From Micromussa lordhowensis (Eukaryota > Cnidaria > Anthozoa > Scleractinia > Lobophylliidae), in NCBI GenBank assembly GCA_964020085.1, contig OZ026601.1, positions 31,295,818 through 31,359,817 on the forward strand: DNA of 64,000 bases, in the 5' to 3' direction. Below the pieces are notes generated by a model, which was not told where the DNA came from, did not search any database, and saw nothing but the letters and a program-made list of their open reading frames with translations. The position numbers and the translations under genes are program-made. Below, one piece after another: positions 11,621 through 22,271 of the stretch; position 1 is the stretch's first letter, and each line of letters starts with the position of its first letter.

Positions 11621-11796
11621 TATTCGGCTAAAGTGTTTACATCCTTGTTGCCACCCAATTCAGATCATGTGATGATTCATTTGGGACAATTGTTTTGTTT
11701 GCACATACCCTCGTGCACAATTATAACCCCCCAAATGAATCATCACGTGATTTGAATTGGGTGGCAACGTTAGGATGGAAACACGTTAGCCGAATA
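11621..11796. repeat. Palindromic MITE-like element
   Basis: The left arm (about 11621-11688) contains TATTCGGCTAAAGTGTTTAC, TTGCCACCCAATTC and GATGATTCATTTGGG. The right arm (about 11728-11796) is the inverse (CCAAATGAATCATCACGTGA, GAATTGGGTGGCAAC, GTTAGCCGAATA). Identity between arms is roughly 85-90 percent with a 40-bp centre. No coding potential. Confidence 0.7.
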
Positions 11797-11900
11797 CGTC
11801 TATTTCCAAAAGTTCTAGTTACTCTTTCGATACTCTTGGTAAGTGACATCTTCCTAACGGCCCTATCAAGTAAGTCGTAATGAGGTGTGTGCGTCTATTT

Positions 11901-11950
11901 AACAATTATCCTGCGAAATCGCGCGGAATATCGTCTGATACTTAGCCTAA
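11901..11950. repeat. Half-copy of the 12109-12220 palindrome arm
   Basis: This stretch is nearly identical to 12109-12158, the left arm of the nearby palindrome (shared words AACAATTATCCTGCGAAATC and GCGCGGAATATCGTC). It lacks its right arm. Confidence 0.7.
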
Positions 11951-12108
11951 TGATGTATATATCTAAACATCAAATAGTCTTCTCGCCTTAGCTTTGATTT
12001 TGTTTTGGTGAATCAAAGGAAAACAGGAACTGTGCAGTAAGTGTTCTCAGCTGACATTAAGCAATATGACCATGGCTTTGAGTCACAACATAAGTGTACC
12101 GATAATTA

Positions 12109-12220
12109 ACAATTATCCTGCGAAATCGCGCGGAATATCGTCAGATACTTAGCCGACGAGGCCGTAGGCCGAGTCGGCTAAAATCAGACGATATTCCGCG
12201 AGATTGAGCAGGATAATTGT
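12109..12220. repeat. Palindromic repeat, ACAATTATCCTG ends
   Basis: The left arm (ACAATTATCCTGCGAAATCG, GGAATATCGTC, CTTAGCCGAC) is mirrored by the right arm (GTCGGCTAA, GACGATATTCC, CAGGATAATTGT) around a short GC-rich centre. It can form a long hairpin. MITE-like, no coding capacity. Confidence 0.7.
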
Positions 12221-12229
12221 TTTATTATT

Positions 12230-13300
12230 CAACAAATTAATAACAAAACAGCCTAAATCCTTGTAAATCTCTCTGTCGACATTTTCTCACTTCACTTTTT
12301 CTTCCCACGTACGAAGCTACGTATACCGCCGGATATCTGTTACGGATATCGAGAGCACCATGACCATATTTGGATAGTGTTACAATTTGTTGAATAATGA
12401 TGGCAATGATTCTTTGTCTCCCTTACCCTATTTCACAAAGATTTCAACAAACCTTCTTTTGTCCAGCTCCCGAAAAGGAGGACTCAAGAATGAAGGATAC
12501 AAAGTGTATCATCAATATTGCTTTCTTTTTACAGCACTTGCAATAACATTTTACCTCATCTGGTATTGCTGGGAAATCGGCAAAAGAAACCACGCTGTGT
12601 ATGAAAATTGATTATCGGTATTCAGCATGTCAATATGTTTGTTACAGTCAGTCACGGCAAGAACAAATTACAAATTCAATACACTTCAACACCATGAACA
12701 AGGTGCATGTTGGACTCTGTTGCTGATGCTGTTATGTAACAGGCTTACTCATTACTACAACAAACCATGTTGAGAGCAGTACATGTACGAGCGCACATAG
12801 CATGTGTAAACAGTACTGAGCTCAGAGAGTTAAAACTCACATGGGATAAGGAACAACATGCTGCATAAAATAGAGCTCAATGAAGAGAGAGATTGTTGTT
12901 GTGTTATGTCCCTTAGGGACTAAGACCTGAATAGAGAATTATTATTAGAGGATAAAGTAACTAAGTAAACAGTATTCTACAACAAAATTTGTAACGACTT
13001 GTCTATGTTGATGTCAGAAATTATTTCCACACCTTTAGCTTTCCAGTGATTGCCTTCTCACTTGTAACAATTCAACTCCCAGATGTTGACATTAAAACAC
13101 TCCAACCGAATGGAATCAAACTAAGCATAGATCCACAAGTACGCATTGCGGACCTATTTTTATGGGCATTATATTGAGTAGGCGCTGCGCATTTCCCTTT
13201 CGTAAACGGTCTTTGCCATTTTCGCGACACTTAGAAATTTTTTACAACTGTACACGAATTTTTCTCTACTAAATTAAAGAAAAAGGAAAATTTGCAAGTA
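12230..13300. other. Intergenic DNA, nothing recognised
   Basis: No supported coding or RNA feature. Confidence 0.4.
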
Positions 13301-13304
13301 ACCA

Positions 13305-13376
13305 CCTAGTATCGAACCCGGAACCTCTTTTTCCTGACATCCCTCTTATCAGACCACTACACTACCAGGTTGATCC
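13305..13376 (-). mobile_element. tRNA-like SINE head
   Basis: On the minus strand an A-box-like TAGTGTAGTGGTC and a B-box-like GGGTTCGATACTA are spaced as in tRNA genes. The flanking stem halves do not pair into a clean cloverleaf, so a SINE remnant is likelier than a tRNA gene. Confidence 0.4.
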
Positions 13377-13496
13377 GCCAAATCTCCCCAAAATTTAATT
13401 ATAAAACGTGACATTCTTAAACATTAAAAATAGAGTTGTCCCAAACATCAAATAAGAGCTAACCGCAAGCAAACCAGTGTGAATGTGAACAATTAA

Positions 13497-13882
13497 GCCC
13501 AGTCCTCACTAGCGACGCAAGCAGAAGCATAAACATAAGCATAATAAGAAGCTTATGCTCTAGTGAGGACAGCCACAACATAAGCATAAGCATAAGCTCT
13601 TTTCTTATGCTTATGCTTATGTTTAGTGAGGACATCCTTGACATAAGCATTAGTGCTCGCTGATTGGCCGATACTCTTATGCTTATGCTTATGTTGCGAC
13701 TGTCCTCACTGGACTATAGTGACATAAACATAAGCATAAGCATAAACAAGAACGCAACGTTTTGATATTCTTATGCTTATGCTTATGCTTATGCTTATGT
13801 CGTAGCTGTCCTCACTAGCGCATAAAGCGTTTTTTATGCTTATGCTTATGCTTATGCTTGCGTCGCTAGTGAGGACCGGGCT
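13497..13882. mobile_element. MITE-like element built of CATAAG repeats
   Basis: The ends are inverted copies: GCCCAGTCCTCACTAGCGAC on the left, and GTCGCTAGTGAGGACCGGGC on the right, both continuing with GCAAGC on the inner side. The interior is runs of CATAAG and its inverse CTTATG, with internal GTCCTCACT copies in both directions. TTAA sits exactly at the left boundary (13493-13496) and one base off the right (13883-13886). It can fold into several nested hairpins. Confidence 0.65.
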
Positions 13883-13889
13883 TTAAGCA

Positions 13890-14800
13890 TTTGGTGAGTG
13901 CATTTTACTCCATCAACAAATTATACCAGTTTCTACCTTGTCCAGGCCTAAACTAAAGCAGATATGGCATCAACCAATTACGAAAATTGCATCGACCGCT
14001 AAAAATGGCATAAACCGTTTACGAAAATGCCATCGACCGTTAAAAATGGCATAGACCGTTTACGAAAGGGAAATCAGCGTAGGCGCTGCTATTCAAGCAG
14101 TATACTGTGGAATAGGGCATAGATATCAAGATTGTGGTAAACAATAGGCGATCATTGATATACAAAAACAATAAGTCGTACGAAGAATTGAAGTTTCTGA
14201 TTTTTTCATTAATTTTTTTAGATAATCAAATCCATAGTATGGAATAGGGAAGATTTTTCTAGTACCCAACCTACAGTCAGATGGTCACATACCAACTGCA
14301 TACCCTCCGCGGAAAATTTCATAATATCATTGAAAGTGCCCGAAGATTCTTTTAAAATGCGTTTCACGATCAACAAGCTCGAGTGGAATAATCGTGTAAT
14401 CGAAGACCCCCCAAAATAAAGAGAACGAAATAAAATAAATATATCTATATATAAAAAAAAAAATTACGCGTACCATTACCATATTTGTAGAGCATGGTTT
14501 AATGGCTCACACACCATGATCGCTAAGTCTATGAAAACTCTTAAATTGCATTATTATCAATACGCGCAGCCAAATGACAAACTACCCCCTGTGAAACGCA
14601 ACCTTTTTGTGCGAGAAATGTGCGGGCTGAAAATGCATTTGCCGCCCTGATTCTGATTGGCTGCAGAGATGTCAAAAAACATGTCTGCCAACAAAATGTA
14701 TGAGGCGAAGGCCAAACTATTTACGAAAGAAAACAATACAGAACCTAAACACAAATCATCTATTCAGTCAGGAGACAGGTAGAAATTGAATCGAGACTTC
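13890..14800. other. Intergenic DNA, nothing recognised
   Basis: It contains a short array of near-repeats of GGCATAGACCGTTTACGAAA (13965-14070) and otherwise nothing recognisable. Confidence 0.4.
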
Positions 14801-14835
14801 ATGGAAGGTGCAGAACACGGACGGCGTTTGGAACG

Positions 14836-14842
14836 ATGCGGA
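14836..14842 (+). CDS. Tentative first coding exon of the tandem caspase gene
   Basis: A purine-rich, exon-like stretch (about 14780-14842) ends in a consensus 5' splice site, GTGAGT. The ATG at 14836 leaves one base, matching the phase-1 entry of the next candidate exon (15412-15465). A second ATG at 14801 is in another frame. The call rests on splice phase only. Confidence 0.2.
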
Positions 14843-15411
14843 GTGAGTTTATTTGGTTTTCGTTTCGTGTGTATCTTTTCATTTTGCCGGCTCGCCGTGG
14901 CAGAGAGGGATGGCGGGAGCTTACAAGGCAGTCATTTGATTTTTGCAAATCATTGTTACTAATCTTTTTAAAACTAGATGATATTTAATTTGACTTTTAT
15001 GGTAAACAAAAAGGAATTTTATTTGGCTCTTGTTTAGCTGATCGTATTGTAGCAGCAATTTTCCATATCATAGTTACATGCTACATGTCTGTTAAACATT
15101 TTTAATTTTCCTTTTAAATGAAATTGCACGACTTGGCCTTGTGACTGTATTGATAATAATGATAATAAAATAACTTTTGTCGGGCATATAGTTTAGTTGT
15201 GTCACTCGTGACATCATTTGCGCCCTCACTCCACTCGGGTCATGTGATTGTCCTATTATCCAATGATCCAGTTTTTAATAATACAAGTTATTCCTGAGTA
15301 CCTCGCTGTTAGGCAACGGATAGCATTTTGCTGCAATAAAGTTGTAAACCTTCCTTTAATTTCATTTTTCATTTGGGCCACTAACCTTGATTATTACTCG
15401 GTTTCTTTCAG

Positions 15412-15465
15412 TGCTTTCGAGACTCTTGCCTGACTTCAAAGCGAAGAAAGATTACCAAGAACCAG
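15412..15465 (+). CDS. Tentative short exon upstream of the first caspase domain
   Basis: This 54-bp stretch follows a strong 3' splice site (TCGGTTTCTTTCAG). Entered in phase 1, it reads LSRLLPDFKAKKDYQEP with no stop, and leaves in phase 1, exactly what the exon at 16007 needs. The 5' splice site GTTTGC is weak. Charged peptides just before the p20 fold are usual in caspases, but no CARD or death-effector domain is seen. Confidence 0.35.
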
Positions 15466-15674
15466 GTTTGCAAATGAAAATTTACTATAGTGTACTCTCA
15501 CTCTTGTTCACGCTGGGGTCACTTGACAATTTGTTTTACTAAAAATATTTTTTTAAGTTATAGCCCATAACATAAAACCTTTTATATTATGGGCTGTAAC
15601 CAGAAATTGAAATAGTATATCGAAAATAGCACAATGGCCAAGTTTGAGTCCCCTGGCATTAAAAGGTGAGTTGA

Positions 15675-15833
15675 ATAGACCAATTTCGATATCTTAAAAT
15701 TCAGCCTAAAACAATAGCCCTCAGCACGAGGCTCTGGGGAGTATACCCCATAAACTCTGGAGTTATTCCCCAGAGCCTCGTACTGAGGTCTATTGTTTTT
15801 TGCTGAATTTTAGTATATCGAAATTGATCTATT
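15675..15833. repeat. Palindromic repeat, AATAGACCAATTTCGATA ends
   Basis: The left arm contains AATAGACCAATTTCGATAT, AAAACAATAG and CGAGGCTCTGGGGA. The right arm returns as CCCCAGAGCCTCG, CTATTGTTTT and TATCGAAATTGATCTATT. It is a hairpin-forming, MITE-like element lying just upstream of the first caspase exon. Confidence 0.7.
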
Positions 15834-16006
15834 TCGGAAAATTTAGTGGATATCTAAGGTATGGAAAATGCCAGTGACCTCAAACTTGACCGACGTGAAT
15901 TTCCATGTCCGGCATTTTTTTTAAGTGAGAGCCCATAATTTTATGAAAAGTAGGTCACGTGATTGCCTAGCTACAAAGGGCCTATTTTTTGGTAATCTTT
16001 CCACAG

Positions 16007-16593
16007 AGATAACTCAACTTAGCCACTATAGGATGAATGCGCGTCATCCGCGTGGAATCTGCCTCCTAATAAACAACGTACCACGCATGGCAGCTAGAGT
16101 AGAGAATCAGCTTAAGGTCCTATTCAAGAGCCTCTTCTTTGACGTACAAGTCCGACGCAGACTTAAGACACTGCAAATCTACGAAGTCGCCCAAGAATTT
16201 GCAAACATAGATCACAGCGATTTCGACTCATTTGTCTTCATTGTCATGTCACTTTGTCAAGATAATGATATTTCTGGTGTCGATGGAAGAAAGACAAGCC
16301 TTGAACACGTGATGACCGAGTACACATCAACAAACTGTCCAACTCTCCAGGGGAAGCCGAAGCTGTTTTTCGTTCAGCGATTTACACTCTTAAAACCCCC
16401 TAAAGTCAGAGATGGTTCAATCCAAGCGCAGTGTTCCACAGATAAAGTGATAGAGATGCAACCAGTTTCTCTCAGTGCCAATATCGGCGGAAATAATTGT
16501 CCCGAAGAGGTCGACTTCCTTCTAACCTGTGTGACCTCTGTAGTTGATAAAGCCAAGCCAATACAGGAGGCTGCGGCTTTGTGGTTTATCCAG
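16007..16593 (+). CDS. Pseudo-caspase domain, p20 and start of p10 (exon)
   Basis: The 3' splice site is ATCTTTCCACAG; the exon ends CAG before GTAAGA. Family features kept are YRMNARHPRGICLLINN (first beta strand), HSDFDSFVFIVMS, GVDGRKTSLEHVM, CPTLQGKPKLFFVQ and the p10 strand EVDFLLTC. Features lost: the RxGxxxD segment that supplies an S1-pocket arginine (only MAARVENQLK remains), the His-Gly of the active site (now Leu-Cys), the Q-A-C-R-G pentapeptide (now Q-R-F-T-L), and the S1 arginine of the p10 strand. The losses are substitutions or in-frame deletions in an otherwise open frame. That suggests a maintained, non-proteolytic domain rather than a decaying pseudogene. Confidence 0.75.
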
Positions 16594-19500
16594 GTAAGAA
16601 TTCTCGTGAATACGCTTTAGTAGCCATATAGCACAACGTGCTGAATGATTGTGAGGGGTGGGGGAACAGGGGCGGGAGCCCCGGAGAATGGGAGGGACGA
16701 AGGGGAAGGCGGGAGGCGGGAAAGGAAGGGTAGGAAGTGGGAGTTCTAAGAGGGAGGGAATCGGGAGAGATATGCAAAATGCTATTTTTTTGTCGTTTAT
16801 AAGTGTTAAACTACTTTTGAAAACAAGAACCCAAAATGCAAAAAAGGTTACTTGACTGGTTGAGGTCGTTTTGAACAGGAGACTATGGCATACTTTTGTT
16901 ATCCAGCATAGCGGGTGCTGTACAATGCGACCTGATTAGGCACTTGTGATACCATCAAAATGGCCATCAGTGACATAACAGACCTTTCGGATTACGCTAT
17001 ATAAAAGGTCGAGATCTTCTGACTTTTTATAATTATTAGATTGTCTATAATGGTGCCATATTTTTAGCAGAGATATTTTAGTTACAGATGAATCTAGTAA
17101 TTCACATGCATACGCTGTATATGGCGTCGGGCGGCATGCCTTGAGTGAGTGGAGTGTATTCTTGTACAATTAACAAATGTGCCAGTGCTTCCAATGCAGA
17201 TTTAATTAAGATTTTACAAGGCAGAAAGTGACCAGTAATAAAAATCAGTGGCAATTCGGGATCGCGTATTAAACAGTAGCAAAAACAGTGACTAAGATGG
17301 GATTTATAATTGTTTTTGTCACGACCAGAGAGCGGCGGCACATTCTCGTTGTCTTTGGCTACCGCAAAGACAACGCCCAGTAAAAAAATGATTTTTATTT
17401 TACCTTCGAATTTCGCAATTGTCTCGAGTCAGTGGGCAAATTGGTCGCAGAACTTGCTGAAGCTAAATATGTCACGCCAGCTTTCAATTCCAAATGGAAA
17501 CACGAAAAATAAGCCGCCGTCGTTCGGGTTCTCATAACTTAGCCATTTTACGTTGTTGCTGCGTAGAGGACGGTAAAGAAATGTTGTTTCTGCTCATTAA
17601 ATCCTTTGTCTGGTGGCGTTCTCGTTGCCGTTGCGATCGTGGTTGCTTAGGCTCTCTGTTAAGCAAAAACTAACCTGAGTAATCATCTGGAAATATATCC
17701 GACAATAAGCTAGCATCAAAATCTGCTTCTTGAATGAGCAATAACGAAATCAATCGATGACATCTTTCCCAATGGAACACAATAGAGAAAAATCAATGAA
17801 GGGAAAACGGTTGATCCCAATCAGACACAACCTGACAGTTATCGTTCGTTTCTGTTCAACTACATCAACCAAAAAAAAATCGGTACCAATACAATGAAAA
17901 CCACGACTAATTAATGCGACTACGTTGACTGTTTCGAATGTTTTATTGACCAGGTCTTGATCAAGGTCATTGGAAGATGTTGTCATCGCCACCACCTACT
18001 TGAAATGTTGACAAAGGTGAACGAGAGGATAGCAGACGAGCAAAGAAGCAATCCAAACGGGGTCATTACCGTTCAGGTGCCATATCTGACGCATACTCTG
18101 AGAGCTAAAGTGTTCCTACCTATAGGTATGAATCAAGTCATGAAAAGAATATGAAAAGAGGGTAAAGAGAAAAATTTTGAGATCGGTTGTGGAATGGGGA
18201 GACTGGATTGTAACAACTAACTAAATTCAGTCGGCACAACGCAAGTGATCAGAAATATATCAGAAATGGATAAACGCATTCCATTCTAAATGAATTGTAC
18301 CTTGAAAGACTGCAGACTGCGCAATTAGCGCTATGGTTATCATTGTCACTCAGCTTAACTTGAATAGTGCTCAAGGCTAGCCTGTTCAAGGTAGCTCTCG
18401 GTAATGAAAATGGGAATGGAATATACGTTTAAAACGTCTGTAGTCTTCTGCAAATGTGATGCATCAAAACACCGGCGACCGGCGAGTACTCGTTCTGAAC
18501 GTGCCGGCTACCTTTAAGGACCTTGAGATAAATATGATTTTTCAAGATTAAAAAATGTAAACGTGAAACAATCTTAAAGTTTTATAAGTAGCTCATAGTT
18601 TTCTATACCTTTTTATTACCTCTTATGGCTGAAAATCATCTGACATTCGGCTGGAAACTTCAAAACAAAGCAAAAATTAATGTTAAGTTCGCGTCAAAGA
18701 AGCCGCGTTAACAAGAAATAAGCTAGCTTGTTCTTGTTACGAATTACAACGTTACACACAATTTACTTCCTCGAGATGTATTTATAGCCAAAGACAGGGT
18801 TTATCTCTCTCTTATCACCTTCGTTCCTCTACGGAGCATGGGATATCCACAGATCTCTTTCATTCGTCACGATCCTGGACATTGAGTTCCATTTTGTGTC
18901 CTCACGTCCCTATCTGCCGCAGTTCTTGTTCGGCTGACCTTCTCCAGTCGCTTTTAGGCCTTCTTCACTTTCTTTGCGGGTTCCAAAAGAGTTTCTGCTT
19001 GATCACTCTATCACGAGGTTTTGTTAGAGTGCGACCGATCCATTGCACTTCTTCCTTCTAATATGATTTCAGTAGATTCCTCACTTGTTGTCTTCATTAT
19101 CCAGTCCACAACCAAAAGGAGTAGCATGAATGATAAGATGTTGCTCTGGCGAACTCCAAAAGGCGGTGTAAGTTTTCGGTTGTGTATCACTCTGATCTGA
19201 GCGTTATAGTACGATTTATGTGAATGATGATATGACTGAGATCAGGCGTTGCTCTGGTATTCCATAGTGGTGAAAGATCTTCTAGAGTCTGCTCTGATCG
19301 ACGCTGGGAAACGCCTCTTCGAATTTTATTAATGTGATTTATGGCCGGTGACCAGTTCCATTCCAATGACTGCTCCGCAATAAGTTTTAGGTTGTCACTA
19401 ATAGACGGTGGAAACAAGAGCCGCAGGCTAGTGTTTTCTAAAGTTCCCATCTAATCTTAAATAACTTGAGTGGTTATGACAGCATAAAAATGACTTTCAC

Positions 19501-22146
19501 TTCTTTATTTGGCTATGATAGAGATTTAACGCGCGTAAATTCTGAGCTTACAAAGAATCCACGTTAAAATGTTAAAAAAATAATCTGAACTAGAATATAA
19601 CCAAACATGTTTTTCTGTAGGTTCAACTGCCGTTCCAGTCCAAGTCACAGGCTATTTAACTCCAGGTATTAACTGGTAGAAATGCCAAACCACAGCATTC
19701 AAATTGATCAAGTTAGATTTATGTATTTGATACAAGTTGGCTACTGAAAACTGGCTTAGGCTTTCATCCCTTGTCGGTTTTAGGAAGACGCGTCTGGTTT
19801 GGGTAGAAACTCACCTTCAAGGAAGCCAGTTTACAACGAATCTCCGCACTAGTTTCCATGCATTTCGTATCACTTAGTTTGGAAGAATTTAGTTTCAAAT
19901 ATTTTGTTATTGTTGCAACTAGAATTTCAAAGTAGTTCACTAGTAGTCACACATGAAACAATCTTAATTTACAGGTATGGCTCAGCGGAATCGCTATAAA
20001 CTCGACAGGCGACCCTGCGGGTTTTGTGTAATCATAAACAACGTCAAGTTCAGCGACAAGACAATGAATCGTGCAGGAGCCGAAGAAGATGAAAGAAACC
20101 TCAAACAGCTCTTCAAAGATCTCTTCTTTAGAGTAATTGTCAAAAGAAACTTGACGAAACATCAGATGGAGAATGTGGCGGTGAAGTATGGCTCTAAAGA
20201 TCATAGCACATTTGATGCGTTTGTGATGATCGTCATGTCACATGGCGGGGATCGTGACTGCATTCTGGGCGTAAACGGAAGGGAGACATCAGTGAAGAAT
20301 TTGATGGTGGAGTTCCAAAAACTCAAGTGTCCATCACTAAAGGAAAAACCCAAGGTATTCATCATCCAAACCTGCAGGGGGTCACTTGCTAAAGTGTGTA
20401 AGAGGTCAACGTCACCAGCTAGTAACGCTACTTCACAGGCGGGACCTTCGACATCTGCTCTGGTGGATAACGAGCCTTGGGATGCCTCACTATCACCTGA
20501 CTCCACCCTTCCAAGGAGTGTGTTTCCTCGAGAGTTTGACTTTGTCTTGGCCTTTGCCACTGTGCCAGGTTACGTATCTTTCCGGTCTGAGGAGCACGGC
20601 GCCTTTTTCATACAGGTAAGAAATTTACCTCTGGCGTCTTATATCATGACCTTATCTCAGTAACTGCATGAAATTTACAATCAGTATAAATAGCAAAGAT
20701 GGCATAAGGCTTTTTAGAGTGTAAGACCTACGATCCTCTGGTACGGCTTTTAGCCTTACCGAACCATTGTGCTTATTGTTCGTAGTTCTTGGCTACTATA
20801 TAGATATGTTTTCAGTGCGTTTCTCCACCCGGATTTATAAATGGTGCTGACAAACTGGTCGGGCTCTCTCGTCACCCCACACTTCTTTGCGATATAACGC
20901 ACCATTCCGCTTAGGCATAGTATTAATATTCACAGTAAATCAGTACGAAACCTGGGAATCCACTTTGATCGGCACGCAGTGATGCATGTACATGTGAAAA
21001 ACGTCTGTCAAGCCTCATTCTACCATCTAAGGAACATAAGTAAAATTCAGTAGAAGATACCTGAGCCAGGACACTGCTGAAATTCTGATTCATGCCTAGA
21101 TAACCTCTAAATTCTCTGCTCTACGGACTTCCAACCTATATGATTAATAAGTTACAGTCAATACAGAATGCCGCTGCTAGAATTGTTACTTTCACAAAGA
21201 AAACTGAGCATATTACTCCTGTTCAATATAGAATTATCTTTAAAGTACTCCTGTTAGTGCCTCATGGCTAGTGCGCTCGACTCCGGAGCAAGCGCTCCGG
21301 GTTCGAGCCCTGGCTGGGGACATTGTGTTGTGTTCTTGGGCAAGACACTTTACTCTCACGGTGCTTCTCTCCACCCAGGTGTATAAATGAGCACCGGTGA
21401 ATTTAATGCTGGGGGTAACCCTGCGATGGACTAGTATCCCATCCAGGGTGGAGTAGAAATATTTCTAGTCGCTTTATGCTACGGAAACCGGGATAAGCTC
21501 CGGCCTAATGAGCCACTTGGCTCGTATACAGACTTAACCTTCGTAGCATAGACGTCGATAGTGGGGGAATGGCTATGAAGACCGGAAACCTTCAAAGAAG
21601 CAAACAAAGATGGCGAAATGTATGTTGGAAGGTCTACGACTGTGCATAATCTATTGCTTTACGTTCATGCACTATGAATGAATTACTAACCGAAACGTTT
21701 TTGTTGCTTATTGCCGGCGGTCAGAAACAAACGTTGTGTTTTGTGCATTGTCAAGGCCAAAAAGCGAACAAACACAAACTAAAAACTTTGCCGCGTTCTA
21801 TAGCCACGATCTTAACCTTTTCTCCATAACCATTTCTTCGTATGCATAATTATGACAATTTCTATGGTACATCGGTATACCGGTAAATTCAAATACCACA
21901 TTCTATGTTTTCTTGCCTTCTCTCAAACAGACGTTGGTGGAGGTTATCAGAGAGCATCATTACAGTCATCACTTTCTTGAAATCCTGACGGAAGTCACTA
22001 AGCGGGTGGTGGACCGGCAGAGCAACAAGGAACATGCCGTTCAAGTCCCAGCTCCTATGCATTCAATGACAAAACTTCTCTACTTCTCAGAGGGAACAGA
22101 GCAAGAGCCACTGCAAGCTGGTGAGGAGTTAGTTCAGTTCATTTGA
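16007..22146 (+). CDS. Protein with two tandem caspase domains, the first inactive
   Basis: Exons are 16007-16593, 17954-18125, 19621-19665, 19975-20615 and 21931-22146. All junctions are GT/AG and keep one frame: phase 1 into each domain, phase 0 between large- and small-subunit exons. Domain 1 spans the first two exons, a 15-residue linker is the third, and domain 2 is the last two. Domain 2 keeps VMSHGGDRD (catalytic His) and QTCRG (catalytic Cys). Domain 1 has VMSLCQDND and QRFTLL at those positions, so both catalytic residues are gone. The frame closes with TGA at 22144-22146; AATAAA occurs at 22422 and 22628. A cis pairing of a dead and a live caspase recalls the trans pairing of c-FLIP with caspase-8; whether it regulates apoptosis is inference. 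Alternatively these are two adjacent genes. Confidence 0.7.
16650..16780. repeat. Purine-rich tract in caspase intron
   Basis: About 130 bp with almost only G and A on the + strand, rich in GGGA and GGAAG runs. It sits just after the first domain's 5' splice site. Such tracts can form triplex DNA; nothing more can be said. Confidence 0.6.
17954..18125 (+). CDS. C-terminal p10 exon of the first caspase domain
   Basis: It begins VLIKVI after a CAG acceptor and includes HHLLEMLTKVNERIADEQ and VQVPYLTHTLRAKVFLP. This parallels the exon at 21931 (TLVEVI, HHFLEILTEVTKRVVDRQ, VQVPAPMHSMTKLLYF). It matches the last helix and strand of caspase small subunits. It ends in phase 1 at a GTATGA splice site and joins the linker exon at 19621. 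Confidence 0.65.
18790..19200 (-). mobile_element. Degenerate LINE reverse-transcriptase remnant
   Basis: On the minus strand, broken frames give QWIGRTLTKPRDRVIKQ-like and FWNPQRKRRRPKATGEG-like peptides. This is the pattern (WIGHxLR, then basic GKRxRGRPKxTW) seen after the reverse transcriptase of several LINE clades. Several stops interrupt it. It lies in the caspase intron 18126-19620, antisense to the gene. Confidence 0.5.
19621..19665 (+). CDS. Linker exon joining the two caspase domains
   Basis: This 45-bp exon has a strong acceptor (TTTTTCTGTAG) and donor (CCAG then GTATTA). It reads STAVPVQVTGYLTP. It enters and leaves in phase 1, so it connects the p10 exon of domain 1 to the p20 exon of domain 2 without a frame break. 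It is the main evidence that the two domains belong to one transcript. It could instead be a terminal exon of a first gene, since reading on into its intron soon gives a stop. Confidence 0.5.
19975..20615 (+). CDS. Caspase domain with intact catalytic dyad (exon)
   Basis: The exon contains the p20 subunit: RRPCGFCVIINN, then NRAGAEEDERNLKQLF (S1-pocket Arg, RxGxxxD), then HSTFDAFVMIVMSHGGD with the catalytic His, GVNGRETSVKNLM, and KPKVFIIQTCRG with the catalytic Cys (QTCRG in place of the commoner QACRG). A Ser/Thr/Pro-rich intersubunit linker follows, with Asp residues (ALVDNE, PWDAS, SPDST) that could be processing sites. The p10 start is FDFVLAFATVPGYVSFR, with the second S1 Arg, and EEHGAFFIQ. 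Caspases cleave after Asp in cell death or inflammation. No long prodomain is attached directly, which resembles executioner types, apart from the preceding pseudo-domain. Confidence 0.85.
20930..21260 (+). mobile_element. CR1/L2-type LINE fragment, degenerate
   Basis: Broken + frames give VRNLGIHFDRH, VCQASFYHLRNISKI and LQSIQNAAARIVTFTKK-like peptides. These are conserved in the C-terminal third of CR1/L2 reverse transcriptases. Stops and shifts show it is dead. It lies in the intron 20616-21930 of the caspase gene, in sense orientation. Confidence 0.65.
21262..21545 (+). mobile_element. tRNA-derived SINE (family with GGCAAGACACTTTACTCTCA body)
   Basis: The tRNA-like head has A-box TGGCTAGTGCGCTC and B-box GGTTCGAGCCC. 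The body contains GGCAAGACACTTTACTCTCA and CTCCACCCAGGTGTATAAAT. Related copies in this window are at about 56920-57160 (+) and 48990-49250 (-), with fragments near 20806-20840 and 63290-63480. This copy sits in the caspase intron directly after the LINE fragment. Confidence 0.75.
21931..22146 (+). CDS. C-terminal p10 exon of the active caspase domain
   Basis: After the acceptor TTCTCTCAAACAG the frame reads TLVEVIREHHYSHHFLEIL, TEVTKRVVDRQ and VQVPAPMHSMTKLLYF. This is the standard end of a caspase small subunit, here extended by about 20 residues to the TGA. A GTGAGG at 22121 in phase 1 could splice to a further exon, but none was recognised downstream. Confidence 0.8.
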   Translation, partial: TLVEVIREHHYSHHFLEILTEVTKRVVDRQSNKEHAVQVPAPMHSMTKLLYFSEGTEQEPLQAGEELVQFI

Positions 22147-22271
22147 ACAATCCATGAGAAGTCGACTTTGAGAATTGTCCAAGAATACTGACTTGTCAAA
22201 AAGCATCTTAAGCAGTTAGGCATTCCTTGGTTCTGTTGTAAAATAATGATACCTTCCTTTGAACAATAGTG

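Noticed and set aside
18790..19200. Independent minus-strand gene in the caspase intron
   Set aside because: The frame is broken by stops and the peptides match the tail of LINE reverse transcriptases.
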